Origin: Variovorax sp. OV700
GTDB lineage: Bacteria; Pseudomonadota; Gammaproteobacteria; Burkholderiales; Burkholderiaceae_C
Assembly: GCF_900099805.1 (NCBI RefSeq)
Contig: NZ_FNDR01000014.1
Coordinates: forward strand, 62,001 to 126,000
DNA length: 64,000 nt
Reading direction: 5' to 3'
In this document: positions 1 through 6,557 of the stretch, piece after piece
Layout of the letters: every line of letters starts with the position of its first letter
Position numbering within the stretch: position 1 is the first letter of the stretch
Made by a program: the position numbers and the translations under genes
The notes under the pieces: model-generated
What the model saw: the letters and a program-made list of their open reading frames with translations, nothing else
What the model was told of the DNA's origin: nothing
Databases searched by the model: none

Positions 1-1188
1 GCTGCCCTGCTGCATGGCGCCAATGGAGCCCATGCCGCGGTAGCTCTTGTAGCTGCGGCCCTGGAACAGCACGATCTCGCCGGGCGCCTCTTCGGTGCCC
101 GCGAACATGCCGCCCATCATCACGGTGCTGGCGCCCGCAGCAATGGCCTTGGCGATGTCGCCCGAATAGCGGATACCGCCGTCGGCGATCAGTGGAATGC
201 CGGTGCCCTGCAGCGCGGTGGCCACGTTGTCCACCGCCATGATCTGCGGGACGCCCACGCCGGCCACGATGCGCGTGGTGCAGATGGAGCCAGGGCCGAT
301 GCCGACCTTGACCGCGTCTGCGCCAGCGTCGGCCAGCGCACGCGCGGCGTCGCCGGTGGCGATGTTGCCGCCGATCACGTCGACCTGCGGATAGTTTTTC
401 TTGACCCAGCGCACGCGCTCGATCACGCCGGCGCTGTGGCCGTGCGCGGTGTCGACCACGATCGCATCGACGCCAGCCTTCACCAGCGCCTCGACGCGCT
501 CTTCGGTGCCCTCGCCCACTCCGACCGCCGCGCCCACGCGCAGGCGACCGCTTGGGTCGCGCGCCGCGTTGGGAAAGCTCGTCTGCTTGGTGATGTCCTT
601 GACGGTGATCAGGCCCTTGAGCTCCCACGCGCTGTTGATGACCAGCAGACGTTCGAGCTTGTGCTTGTTGAGCAGCGCCTTGGCTTCGGCCAGCGTGGTG
701 CCGTCGGGCACGGTGATGAGCTTTTCGCGCGGCGTCATGATCTCGCTCACCGGCACGTCGTAGCGGTTCTCGAAGCGCAGGTCGCGCCCCGTGACGATGC
801 CGACCACCTTGCCGCCGTCGAGCACCGGGAAGCCCGAGATGCCGAGTTCGTCGGACAACTGCATGACCTGCAGCACGGTGTGCGTGGGCGTGATCACCAC
901 GGGATCGCGCAACACGCCCGATTCGTAGCGCTTCACCTTGGCCACCTGCGCGGCCTGCTCGGCAGCGGTGAAGTTCTTGTGCACGATGCCGATGCCGCCT
1001 TCCTGCGCGATCGCGATGGCGAGGCGTGCCTCGGTCACCGTGTCCATCGCGGCGGAGACCAGCGGCAGATTCAGCGCGATGTTGCGGGAAAAACGGGTGG
1101 CGAGAGAGGTGTCCTTGGGCAGGACCTGGGAGAACGCTGGCACCAACAACACGTCGTCGAAGGTGAGCGCTTTGCCGAGAAGGCGCAT
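1..1188 (-). CDS. guaB: IMP dehydrogenase GuaB, 3' end cut by the window
   Basis: NAD-dependent oxidation of IMP to XMP, the first committed step of GMP synthesis, in the cytosol. The 396 visible residues start MRLLGKALTFDDVLLVPA. They contain the two CBS regulatory domains (roughly residues 95-205) and the catalytic loop GSICTTR with the nucleophile at Cys303, followed by the Gly-rich IMP phosphate-binding loops. About 95 C-terminal residues, including the active-site flap, lie beyond the left edge. The start has a TTTTGGAG ribosome binding site just upstream. The gene reads leftwards, and guaA is the usual next gene in this family of genomes but is not visible here. Confidence 0.97.
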   Translation of the reverse strand, partial: MRLLGKALTFDDVLLVPAFSQVLPKDTSLATRFSRNIALNLPLVSAAMDTVTEARLAIAIAQEGGIGIVHKNFTAAEQAAQVAKVKRYESGVLRDPVVITPTHTVLQVMQLSDELGISGFPVLDGGKVVGIVTGRDLRFENRYDVPVSEIMTPREKLITVPDGTTLAEAKALLNKHKLERLLVINSAWELKGLITVKDITKQTSFPNAARDPSGRLRVGAAVGVGEGTEERVEALVKAGVDAIVVDTAHGHSAGVIERVRWVKKNYPQVDVIGGNIATGDAARALADAGADAVKVGIGPGSICTTRIVAGVGVPQIMAVDNVATALQGTGIPLIADGGIRYSGDIAKAIAAGASTVMMGGMFAGTEEAPGEIVLFQGRSYKSYRGMGSIGAMQQGS

Positions 1189-1209
1189 GGGTGAAGCTCC
1201 AAAAGACGG

Positions 1210-1215
1210 ATTGTA
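1210..1215 (-). promoter_or_regulatory. candidate -10 element of guaB
   Basis: TACAAT on the minus strand (followed by CCG), 22 bases before the guaB start codon. It would give a leader of about 15 bases carrying the ribosome binding site. I see no good -35 hexamer 16-18 bases further upstream, so this is a weak call. Confidence 0.35.
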
Positions 1216-1253
1216 GCGATGCTCGGTACTTACCCGCCCTCCAGGGGGCTTCG

Positions 1254-1274
1254 GCCGGCCTCGTTCTGGCCGGC
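1254..1274. repeat. GC-rich inverted repeat between guaB and the DUF4124 gene
   Basis: A perfect 7-base inverted repeat, GCCGGCC and GGCCGGC, separated by 7 bases. It has no T-tract on either strand, so it does not look like an intrinsic terminator. It lies in the 179-base divergent spacer and could be a protein binding site or an RNA hairpin. Its function is unknown. Confidence 0.4.
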
Positions 1275-1367
1275 AAGGCGTGCGACCGTAGCCAATTTCC
1301 AACTCACCCCGAGCGAAAAGCTGCGGTCTGGATGTTGCCAAACGTAAGGCAACGCTAAACTCGCCGC

Positions 1368-1883
1368 ATGAAATTCGCGCATTGGCTCGTACTGGGATGT
1401 GTTTGCCTGCTGCCGCTCGCGGCCAGCGCGCAATGGCAATGGATCGACAAGAACGGCAAGAAGGTCTTCAGCGACCAGGCGCCGCCGCCGGACGTGCCCG
1501 AAAAGAACATCCTGCGCCGCTCGGGTACGCCCCCACCGCGCGGCGGCCTCACGCAGGCCCCTGCCGAGGCCGATGCGCCCGAGGCGTCCAAGCCGCGCGA
1601 AGCAGCGGCCTCCCCCAAGCCGCCGGGCGTCGACAAGGAACTCGAGGAAAAGACCAAGAAGGCGCAGGCGGAAGAAAAAGCCAAGCAGGCGGCCGAGGCG
1701 GAGAAGAACGCCAAGGTCAAGGCCGAGAACTGCGACCGCGCCCGCCAGGGCAAGGCCACGTTCGACAGCGGCATCCGCGTGGCCAAGGTCAACGCCAAGG
1801 GCGAGCGCGAGATCATGGACGACACCGCGCGTGCTGCCGAGCAGAAGCGCCTTCAGTCGATCATCGAGAGCGACTGCAAGTAA
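1368..1883 (+). CDS. DUF4124 domain-containing exported protein
   Basis: A 171-residue protein with a clear Sec signal peptide (MKFAHWLVLGCVCLLPLAASA, probable cleavage after ASA). A DUF4124-type segment follows at about residues 22-55 (WQWIDKNGKKVFSDQAPP, the usual 'W-x-D-x-x-G-x-x-x-Y/F-S-D-x-P-P' pattern). The middle is a low-complexity Pro/Ala/Lys/Glu helix (about residues 60-125), and the C-terminal part contains a Cys pair. The family is widespread in proteobacterial envelopes and has no defined biochemical role. The gene is divergent from guaB and converges on rnfH, with a GC-rich hairpin over the rnfH stop region. Confidence 0.8.
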   Translation: MKFAHWLVLGCVCLLPLAASAQWQWIDKNGKKVFSDQAPPPDVPEKNILRRSGTPPPRGGLTQAPAEADAPEASKPREAAASPKPPGVDKELEEKTKKAQAEEKAKQAAEAEKNAKVKAENCDRARQGKATFDSGIRVAKVNAKGEREIMDDTARAAEQKRLQSIIESDCK

Positions 1884-1902
1884 CCCGAGCAGGCGGGCCG
1901 GT

Positions 1903-2238
1903 TCAGTAGCCGGCCTTGCCGCCTTTGCGGCGGTTGGCAAAAAGGCCAGTGCCCCGCGCGCCCTGGCGCTGGAAGCGCTCGCGGCGCGCCACCTTGGGAT
2001 CGACGGCGAGCGGCCGGCACAGCTCGACGCGATCGCCGTCCTTCAGCGCCTGGTCCCACTCAACCTCCCTGCCCCAGATCCCCGGCGTCATGGCCTGGCG
2101 CCAATCCAGCTGCGGGAAGCGCTGCGCAAGGTCGCTGGCCTTCACGGCGTCGTCCACGGTGGCATCGGGCGCCAGCCGAAGAACTTGCTCGAACACCTCG
2201 CGCGGCGCGGGCGAGCAGCTCAGCGTGACTTCGATCAT
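1903..2238 (-). CDS. rnfH: RnfH family (UPF0125) ubiquitin-fold protein
   Basis: A 111-residue protein with the RnfH/UPF0125 pattern: N-terminal MIEVTL beta strand, acidic middle, and the strongly conserved stretch WGREVEWDQALKDGDRVELCRPL. The tail is basic (about residues 80-111). Family members have a beta-grasp fold, and the biochemical role is unsettled. The ATG overlaps the ratA stop codon by one base (TGATG), so translation is probably coupled to ratA. The ratA-rnfH pair facing smpB is a conserved proteobacterial arrangement, which supports the call. Confidence 0.9.
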   Translation of the reverse strand: MIEVTLSCSPAPREVFEQVLRLAPDATVDDAVKASDLAQRFPQLDWRQAMTPGIWGREVEWDQALKDGDRVELCRPLAVDPKVARRERFQRQGARGTGLFANRRKGGKAGY

Positions 2239-2684
2239 CAGGAAGCGCCGTAGATCTGCTCGGCGCGCTTGACGAAAGCTTCGACCAGGCTGGAGGCGAT
2301 GGTGTCGAACACCGGTCCCACCAGGGCCTGCAGCGCAAAGTTGCTGAAGCCGTAGCTCATGTGCAGCTCGACGCGGCAGGCGCGCTCGCCGGGCTCGCCC
2401 ACGGGGGCGAATTTCCAGAGCCCGTCCAGGTTGGAGAACGGACCGTCGACGAGCTTGAGGTGCACTTCGCGCCCAGGCACGTGGGTGTTGCGGGTGGTGA
2501 AACTCTGGTGAAGGCCGGCGAAAGCCAAGCCGACTTCTGCAGTCATTCCGGCTTCGTCTTCCTCGATGATCCGCGACTTGTCGCACCACGGCAGGAACTG
2601 CGGATACTTCTCCACATCGGTGACGAGCGCGTACATCTCTTCGGCGCTGTACCAGATGAGGACGGACTTATTGACTGTTTTCAT
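2238..2684 (-). CDS. ratA: RatA/Coq10-like START-domain protein
   Basis: A 148-residue SRPBCC/START-fold protein. It begins MKTVNKSVLIWYSAEEMYALV and carries the family hallmarks DVEKYPQFLPWC near residue 25 and the long C-terminal amphipathic helix. In E. coli RatA has been described as blocking 70S subunit association. Mitochondrial relatives (Coq10) bind ubiquinone, so the true role here could be either. An ATG 51 bases further upstream is in frame but would add unconserved sequence, so I use the internal start. It is the first gene of the ratA-rnfH pair, and smpB is divergent. Confidence 0.9.
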   Translation of the reverse strand: MKTVNKSVLIWYSAEEMYALVTDVEKYPQFLPWCDKSRIIEEDEAGMTAEVGLAFAGLHQSFTTRNTHVPGREVHLKLVDGPFSNLDGLWKFAPVGEPGERACRVELHMSYGFSNFALQALVGPVFDTIASSLVEAFVKRAEQIYGAS

Positions 2685-2709
2685 AGAATCGGGACAGCGT
2701 GCGCGACGG

Positions 2710-2715
2710 ATTGTA
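2710..2715 (-). promoter_or_regulatory. candidate -10 element of ratA
   Basis: TACAAT on the minus strand followed by CCG, the same word as upstream of guaB, 26 bases before the ratA ATG. No convincing -35 is visible. It sits in the 62-base ratA/smpB divergent spacer. Confidence 0.3.
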
Positions 2716-2746
2716 TTGAAGCCATGCGCCCCCACCTTCCCGAGCC

Positions 2747-3223
2747 ATGGCCACCAAGAAACAAGATACCTCCTCCCGCATTGCCGACAACAAGAAGGCC
2801 GCGTACAACTACTTCTTCGAAGAACGCTTCGAAGCCGGCATCGTCCTCGAAGGCTGGGAAGTCAAATCCCTGCGCGAAGGCAAGGTCCAGCTGACCGACG
2901 GCTACGTGGTGATCCGCGACGGCGAGCTGTTCGTCGTCGGCCTGCAGATCAATCCGCTCAAGAGCGCCTCGACCCACGTCAACCCCGACTCCATCCGCAC
3001 CAAGAAGCTGCTGCTGCACAAGGAAGAGATTCGCCGCCTGGTCGGCAAGGTCGAGCAAAAAGGCTACACGCTGGTGCCGCTCAATCTGCATTGGAAAGCC
3101 GGCAAGATCAAACTCGATATTGCGCTGGCCAAGGGCAAGGCCGAGCACGACAAGCGCGACACCATCAAGGACCGCGAAGGCAAGCGCGAAGTCGAGCGCG
3201 CAATGAAGAGCCGCAACCGCTAG
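2747..3223 (+). CDS. smpB: tmRNA-binding protein SmpB
   Basis: A 158-residue SmpB of normal length. It binds the tRNA-like domain of tmRNA and delivers it to stalled ribosomes (trans-translation). Visible family features are the OB-fold core (YNYFFEERFEAGIVLEGWEVKSLR, split around residues 20-45), the conserved WKAGKIKLDIALAKGKAEHDKR stretch near residues 115-137, and the basic C-terminal tail (REVERAMKSRNR) that folds into the mRNA channel. The gene starts 11 bases after an in-frame-independent GC-rich spacer and is divergent from ratA. The tmRNA gene itself is not in the window. Confidence 0.98.
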   Translation: MATKKQDTSSRIADNKKAAYNYFFEERFEAGIVLEGWEVKSLREGKVQLTDGYVVIRDGELFVVGLQINPLKSASTHVNPDSIRTKKLLLHKEEIRRLVGKVEQKGYTLVPLNLHWKAGKIKLDIALAKGKAEHDKRDTIKDREGKREVERAMKSRNR

Positions 3224-3241
3224 TCTTTTTTTGCGCGCCAT

Positions 3242-3282
3242 GGAATAAAACGCGCGCTACAGGCGTTTGTGCGGTGTCATCG
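3242..3282 (+). promoter_or_regulatory. candidate ECF-sigma control region, copy 1
   Basis: Two short words upstream of the first COG4315 gene, GGAATAAAA at 3242-3250 and TGTCATCG at 3275-3282, recur upstream of the second COG4315 gene as GGCATAAA and TGTTATCG. The offset is almost the same (33 and 34 bases). The first word also lies in the loop of a GCGCGC/GCGCGC inverted repeat (3233-3257). This may be the promoter or operator used by the adjacent ECF sigma factor. The spacing is longer than a normal -35/-10 pair, so the exact element is unclear. Confidence 0.35.
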
Positions 3283-3315
3283 GATCGTCGATGCCACCAA
3301 CCCAGGAGTCATTCC

Positions 3316-3696
3316 ATGTCGCCTTTTCGCGCTTCCTCCGCCGGCCTTGCCGCCGCGCTGCTGAGCAGCCTGCTCGCGCTTCCCGCATTCGCCCAGCCCA
3401 AGGCCGCCGACGGTGCGTTGGTCGGCCCGAACGGCATGACGCTGTACACCTTCGACAAGGACACGGCCGGCAGCGGCAAATCGGCCTGCAACGGCGGCTG
3501 CGCGGCCAACTGGCCGCCCTTCATGGCAGCCGACAGCGACAAGCCGGCCGGCGACTTCACCATCGTCACGCGCGACGACGGCAAGAAGCAATGGGCCGCC
3601 AAGGGCTGGCCGCTCTACTACTGGGCCAAGGACTCGAAGCCCGGCGACAAGACCGGCGACGGCGTCGGCGGTGCCTGGAAAACCGCCAAGCCCTGA
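3316..3696 (+). CDS. secreted COG4315 repeat protein (Yx(FWY)xxD motif)
   Basis: A 126-residue exported protein with a cleavable Sec signal peptide (hydrophobic stretch to about residue 26, ending ALPAFA). The mature part has the COG4315 signatures VGPNGMTLYTFDKD, a CNGGCAANWPPF cysteine pair, a DDGKKQW strand and LYYWAKDSKPGDKTGDG. Unlike its paralog at 5142 it lacks a lipobox, so it should be free in the periplasm. The function of the family is not established. It is the first gene of a cluster with an ECF sigma factor and anti-sigma factor. A separate ribosome binding site (CAGGAG) supports the start. Confidence 0.85.
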   Translation: MSPFRASSAGLAAALLSSLLALPAFAQPKAADGALVGPNGMTLYTFDKDTAGSGKSACNGGCAANWPPFMAADSDKPAGDFTIVTRDDGKKQWAAKGWPLYYWAKDSKPGDKTGDGVGGAWKTAKP

Positions 3697-3720
3697 GCGC
3701 GACGCACTACTCGCCTTTCC

Positions 3721-4236
3721 GTGGACGCTCGCCTGATCGCCGAACAGATTCCGAGCTTGCGCCGCTATGCGCGCGCACTCACGGGCGACGCATGGGCGGC
3801 GGACGACCTGGTGCAGGACACGCTCGAGCGGGCCTGCGGCAAGTGGCGGCTCTGGAGGGTGGGCAGCGATCTGCGTGCGTGGCTGTTCACGGTCATGCAC
3901 AACATCTTCGCGAGCCAGCGGCGGCGCACGCCACCGGCGCACAGCGTCGTGCCGCTGGACGACGTGGCGCACGAGCTGCACGGCGCCGTCGATTCGGGCC
4001 GCGACGTCGGCAGCGGCTTGGACCTGCAGCGCTGCCTGATGCAATTGCCCGAGGAGCAGCGCGCCGTGCTGCTGCTGGTGACGCTCGAAGACCTTTCCTA
4101 TGCCGAGGTGGCAAAGGTGCTTGGCATACCCGCCGGCACCGTGATGTCGCGCCTCTCGCGCGCCCGCGCCCGGCTGCACGAGTTGATGGACGGCGCCGCT
4201 GTGCCGAGCCGCCCCGGCCTGCGGCGCCTGAAGTGA
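3721..4236 (+). CDS. ECF-type RNA polymerase sigma factor
   Basis: A 171-residue sigma-70 of the extracytoplasmic function class. The sigma2 region lies at about residues 10-75 (AWAADDLVQDTLERA, then the LRAWLFTVMHNIFASQRRR -10-melting segment). Sigma4 lies at about 105-165 (LPEEQRAVLLL, EDLSYAEVAKVLGIPAGTVMSRLSRAR helix-turn-helix). The start is GTG, 24 bases after the preceding stop, with a poor ribosome binding site, so translation may depend on readthrough from upstream. The next gene is its probable anti-sigma factor. Its target genes are probably the two flanking COG4315 genes and its own operon, which is inference. Confidence 0.93.
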   Translation: MDARLIAEQIPSLRRYARALTGDAWAADDLVQDTLERACGKWRLWRVGSDLRAWLFTVMHNIFASQRRRTPPAHSVVPLDDVAHELHGAVDSGRDVGSGLDLQRCLMQLPEEQRAVLLLVTLEDLSYAEVAKVLGIPAGTVMSRLSRARARLHELMDGAAVPSRPGLRRLK

Positions 4237-4243
4237 AAAAACC

Positions 4244-5068
4244 ATGAACCGCCCCGCCCCGCCCCCTACCGACGACGAGCTGCATGCCCTCGTCGATGGC
4301 CAGCTGGCACCGGACCGCAAGTCCGAGGTCGAAGAAACCATGGCGCACGATCCGGCTGTCGCCGAACGTGTCGCGGCCTGGCGCAGCCAGCGGGACACCT
4401 TGCGCCAGCTGCATGGCGAACTGCTCGGCGAACCCGTTCCCGCCCACTTGATGAGCGCACTCGATCGCAATGCGCCGCGGCAAACTCGGCAAGGCCGCTG
4501 GATCCGATGGGGTGGCATGGCGGCCGGCGTGCTGGTCGCCTTTGCAGCGGGATGGCTCGGCAATGCCCAATGGTCGATGCAGCGCGCTGGGCCAGCCCTG
4601 CTCGCCAAGGCACCTGCTATGCGCGAGTTCGTGCACGACGCGTCGGTGGCGCACGCCGTCTATGCGCCCGAGAAAAGGCATCCCGTCGAAGTGGCTGCCG
4701 CCGAGCAGCAGCACCTCGTGCAGTGGCTGTCGAAGCGCCTGGACAAGCCGCTCAAGGTGCCGGACCTGGCATCAATGGGCTACACGCTCGTCGGCGGCCG
4801 TTTGCTGCCCGGAGAAAGCGGCGCGCGCGCCCAGTTCATGTTCGAGGACGCGGCGGGCGAACGCGTGACGCTCTATATCGGCACGCTCGACAGCCGAGCA
4901 GCCGCCGGCACCGCCGCATCTCGCGAAACAGCGTTCCGCTTTGCCTCCGAAGGGCCGGTGCCCAGCTTCTATTGGGTAGACCAGGGCTTCGGCTATGCCG
5001 TTGCGGGCAAGCTGCCGCGCGAGGTTTTGCTGAAACTGGCGACGCTCGCCTACCGGGATTTGTCTTGA
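4244..5068 (+). CDS. membrane-anchored anti-sigma factor
   Basis: A 274-residue protein starting 7 bases after the sigma gene. Residues 1-75 form an acidic, helical cytoplasmic domain with the pattern DDELHALVDGQLAP...RVAAWR typical of anti-sigma domains that lack the zinc-binding HxxxCxxC. One membrane helix lies at about 88-107 (between RWIRWGG and WLGNAQW). About 165 residues follow outside the membrane, including GYTLVGGRLLPGESGARAQF and a C-terminal FYWVDQGFGYAVAGKL segment seen in related anti-sigma proteins. It is inferred to hold the ECF sigma factor until an envelope signal arrives. The signal is unknown. Confidence 0.85.
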   Translation: MNRPAPPPTDDELHALVDGQLAPDRKSEVEETMAHDPAVAERVAAWRSQRDTLRQLHGELLGEPVPAHLMSALDRNAPRQTRQGRWIRWGGMAAGVLVAFAAGWLGNAQWSMQRAGPALLAKAPAMREFVHDASVAHAVYAPEKRHPVEVAAAEQQHLVQWLSKRLDKPLKVPDLASMGYTLVGGRLLPGESGARAQFMFEDAAGERVTLYIGTLDSRAAAGTAASRETAFRFASEGPVPSFYWVDQGFGYAVAGKLPREVLLKLATLAYRDLS

Positions 5069-5069
5069 G

Positions 5070-5114
5070 CCCGGCATAAACTGCCGGGTCGCGCAACCAG
5101 ATGACTTGTTATCG
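5070..5114 (+). promoter_or_regulatory. candidate ECF-sigma control region, copy 2
   Basis: GGCATAAA (5073-5080) and TGTTATCG (5107-5114) repeat the two words found before the first COG4315 gene with nearly identical spacing. The first word overlaps a perfect hairpin, CCCGGCA/TGCCGGG (5070-5088), that begins two bases after the anti-sigma stop. The hairpin has no T-tract. The element may drive the second COG4315 gene. Confidence 0.35.
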
Positions 5115-5141
5115 CGATTTATCAACTGAAGGAGAATCTGC

Positions 5142-5537
5142 ATGAAATTGCTCAGCGCCTCGATCCTCGCGGCGGCACTGCTCGCCGGCTGCGGCGGCAT
5201 GTCCAACAAGACCGCCAGCGCACCCGACGCGCCTACTCGCACCGCCGACGGCGTACTCGTCGGACCGAATGGCATGACGCTGTATACCTTCGGCCGCGAT
5301 ACAGCCGGTGCGGGCACCTCCGCCTGCAACGCCCAGTGCGCCGCCAACTGGCCGCCGCTGCCGGTCGCCGAAACCGCGAAGCCCATGGGGGGCTACACCA
5401 TCATCGTGCGCGAAGACGGCAAGAAGCAGTGGGCCTACAAGGGCGCTCCGCTCTACTACTGGACGAAGGACAGCAAGCCCGGCGACAAGACCGGCGACGG
5501 CGTCCTGAACGGCGCCTGGAAAGTCGCGCGTCCCTGA
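5142..5537 (+). CDS. COG4315 lipoprotein (Yx(FWY)xxD motif)
   Basis: A 131-residue lipoprotein: signal sequence MKLLSASILAAALLAGC with a lipobox LLAGC and Cys17 as the lipidation site. The mature part is a paralog of the protein at 3316, with the same VGPNGMTLYTF, CNAQCAANWPP, DGKKQW and LYYWTKDSKPGDKTGDG blocks. Residue +2 is Gly, so there is no Asp retention signal and outer membrane sorting is likely. It has a strong ribosome binding site (AAGGAG) and is followed by a terminator. The function is unknown, and it is the probable end product of the sigma/anti-sigma unit. Confidence 0.88.
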   Translation: MKLLSASILAAALLAGCGGMSNKTASAPDAPTRTADGVLVGPNGMTLYTFGRDTAGAGTSACNAQCAANWPPLPVAETAKPMGGYTIIVREDGKKQWAYKGAPLYYWTKDSKPGDKTGDGVLNGAWKVARP

Positions 5538-5557
5538 TCGCGCGGTCCCTTGAATGC

Positions 5558-5590
5558 AAAAGGCCCCGGCAGATGTCGGGGCCTTTTTCT
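5558..5590 (+). terminator. intrinsic terminator after the COG4315/sigma unit
   Basis: AAAAGGCCCCG and CGGGGCCTTTTT form a 9-10 bp stem with an 8-base loop and a T-rich tail, 20 bases after the lipoprotein stop. The A-run on the left means it could also end the convergent EamA gene. Confidence 0.9.
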
Positions 5591-5611
5591 TTTGAGCTTT
5601 ACCTGGCCGCG

Positions 5612-6541
5612 CTAATGCGCGCTGGGAAGCGCGTCATCGGCCACCGTAGTGCGGCGTCCGCGCATTGCCAGCAGTTCGTTGAATACCAGCGCCCCGATGA
5701 CCAGCGCACCGCCGGTCAGCACGCTCGCAGCGGGTTCTTCGCCCGCGCCGAGCCACGCCAGTGCAATGCCGAAGATCACTTCGAGCAGCGCAAGCAACGC
5801 GACCTCGGGCGCCTTCAGCACCCGGGCGCAAAGCACTGAAAGCACGCAGGGAATCGCAAGCTGGAACACGCCAAGGAATGCCAGCAGGCCAAGGTCGTGC
5901 GCGGTCGCCTTGAACGGCAAGGCAAACGGCAAAGTGGCCAGCGTGCTGAGCGCGGCGCCAATGAGCACCGCGGGAACCAGGTCGATGTCGCGCCCCTTGG
6001 CCTGCGCATGCTGAACCACCGTCCAGTTGGTGGCGCCCGCGAGCGGCACGCACAGCGCCACCAGCGTTCCGAGCAGAGATCCGCCCGCCGTATCACCGCC
6101 CTGCATCAGTTGCGTGCCGTACATCCACGCGATGCCCAGCCCGGCCACCACGATGGCGAGCCAGGTTCGCGCGGGCAGCCGGTGACCGATGAAGATTCGC
6201 GCGGCCAACGCGGTAAGCAACGGCCCGAGCGACATCGTGACCAGCACGCTGGCCGTCGAGGCCAGCGTGAGCGCCACCATGAAGGCCGCGAACATCACGG
6301 TCCAGCAGACGCCCGAAATCCAGAGCTCGCGACCGCCGCTGCGTATTTGCGAGAACACGGCGCGGCCCCGCCAAAGCGGCAAGATCACCAGCAGCGCCAG
6401 CATCGTGAAGAGGCTGCGCCAGAAAGTGATCTCGAAACTGTGCGCCTGTGCGAGGTGCCGCGTGACGACGCCCGCCGTGGCCCACATCAGGGTCACGGCG
6501 ACCATCAGCCACACGGCCCCTCCGTGCGTCAGGCGCAGCAT
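5612..6541 (-). CDS. EamA family (DMT superfamily) transporter
   Basis: A 309-residue inner membrane protein with about ten hydrophobic helices arranged as two EamA repeats (about residues 10-140 and 155-290). Diagnostic features are MWATAGVVTRHLA after the first helix, FWRSLFTMLALL in helix 2 and the Gly-rich helix pair in the second half. Such proteins export or import small metabolites; the substrate cannot be told from sequence. It starts 16 bases after the typA stop on the same strand, so it may be the last gene of the long nusA-typA operon. Confidence 0.9.
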   Translation of the reverse strand: MLRLTHGGAVWLMVAVTLMWATAGVVTRHLAQAHSFEITFWRSLFTMLALLVILPLWRGRAVFSQIRSGGRELWISGVCWTVMFAAFMVALTLASTASVLVTMSLGPLLTALAARIFIGHRLPARTWLAIVVAGLGIAWMYGTQLMQGGDTAGGSLLGTLVALCVPLAGATNWTVVQHAQAKGRDIDLVPAVLIGAALSTLATLPFALPFKATAHDLGLLAFLGVFQLAIPCVLSVLCARVLKAPEVALLALLEVIFGIALAWLGAGEEPAASVLTGGALVIGALVFNELLAMRGRRTTVADDALPSAH

Positions 6542-6557
6542 CGGTCGATGTCGGCGA

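Noticed and set aside
1896..1915. GGCCGG/CCGGCC hairpin at the rnfH stop as a terminator
   Set aside because: Short stem with an 8-base loop and no T-tract; kept only as a note in the neighbouring gene entry.
4244..4470. Zinc-binding anti-sigma domain in the anti-sigma factor
   Set aside because: The N-terminal domain lacks the HxxxCxxC residues, so it is called a non-zinc form.
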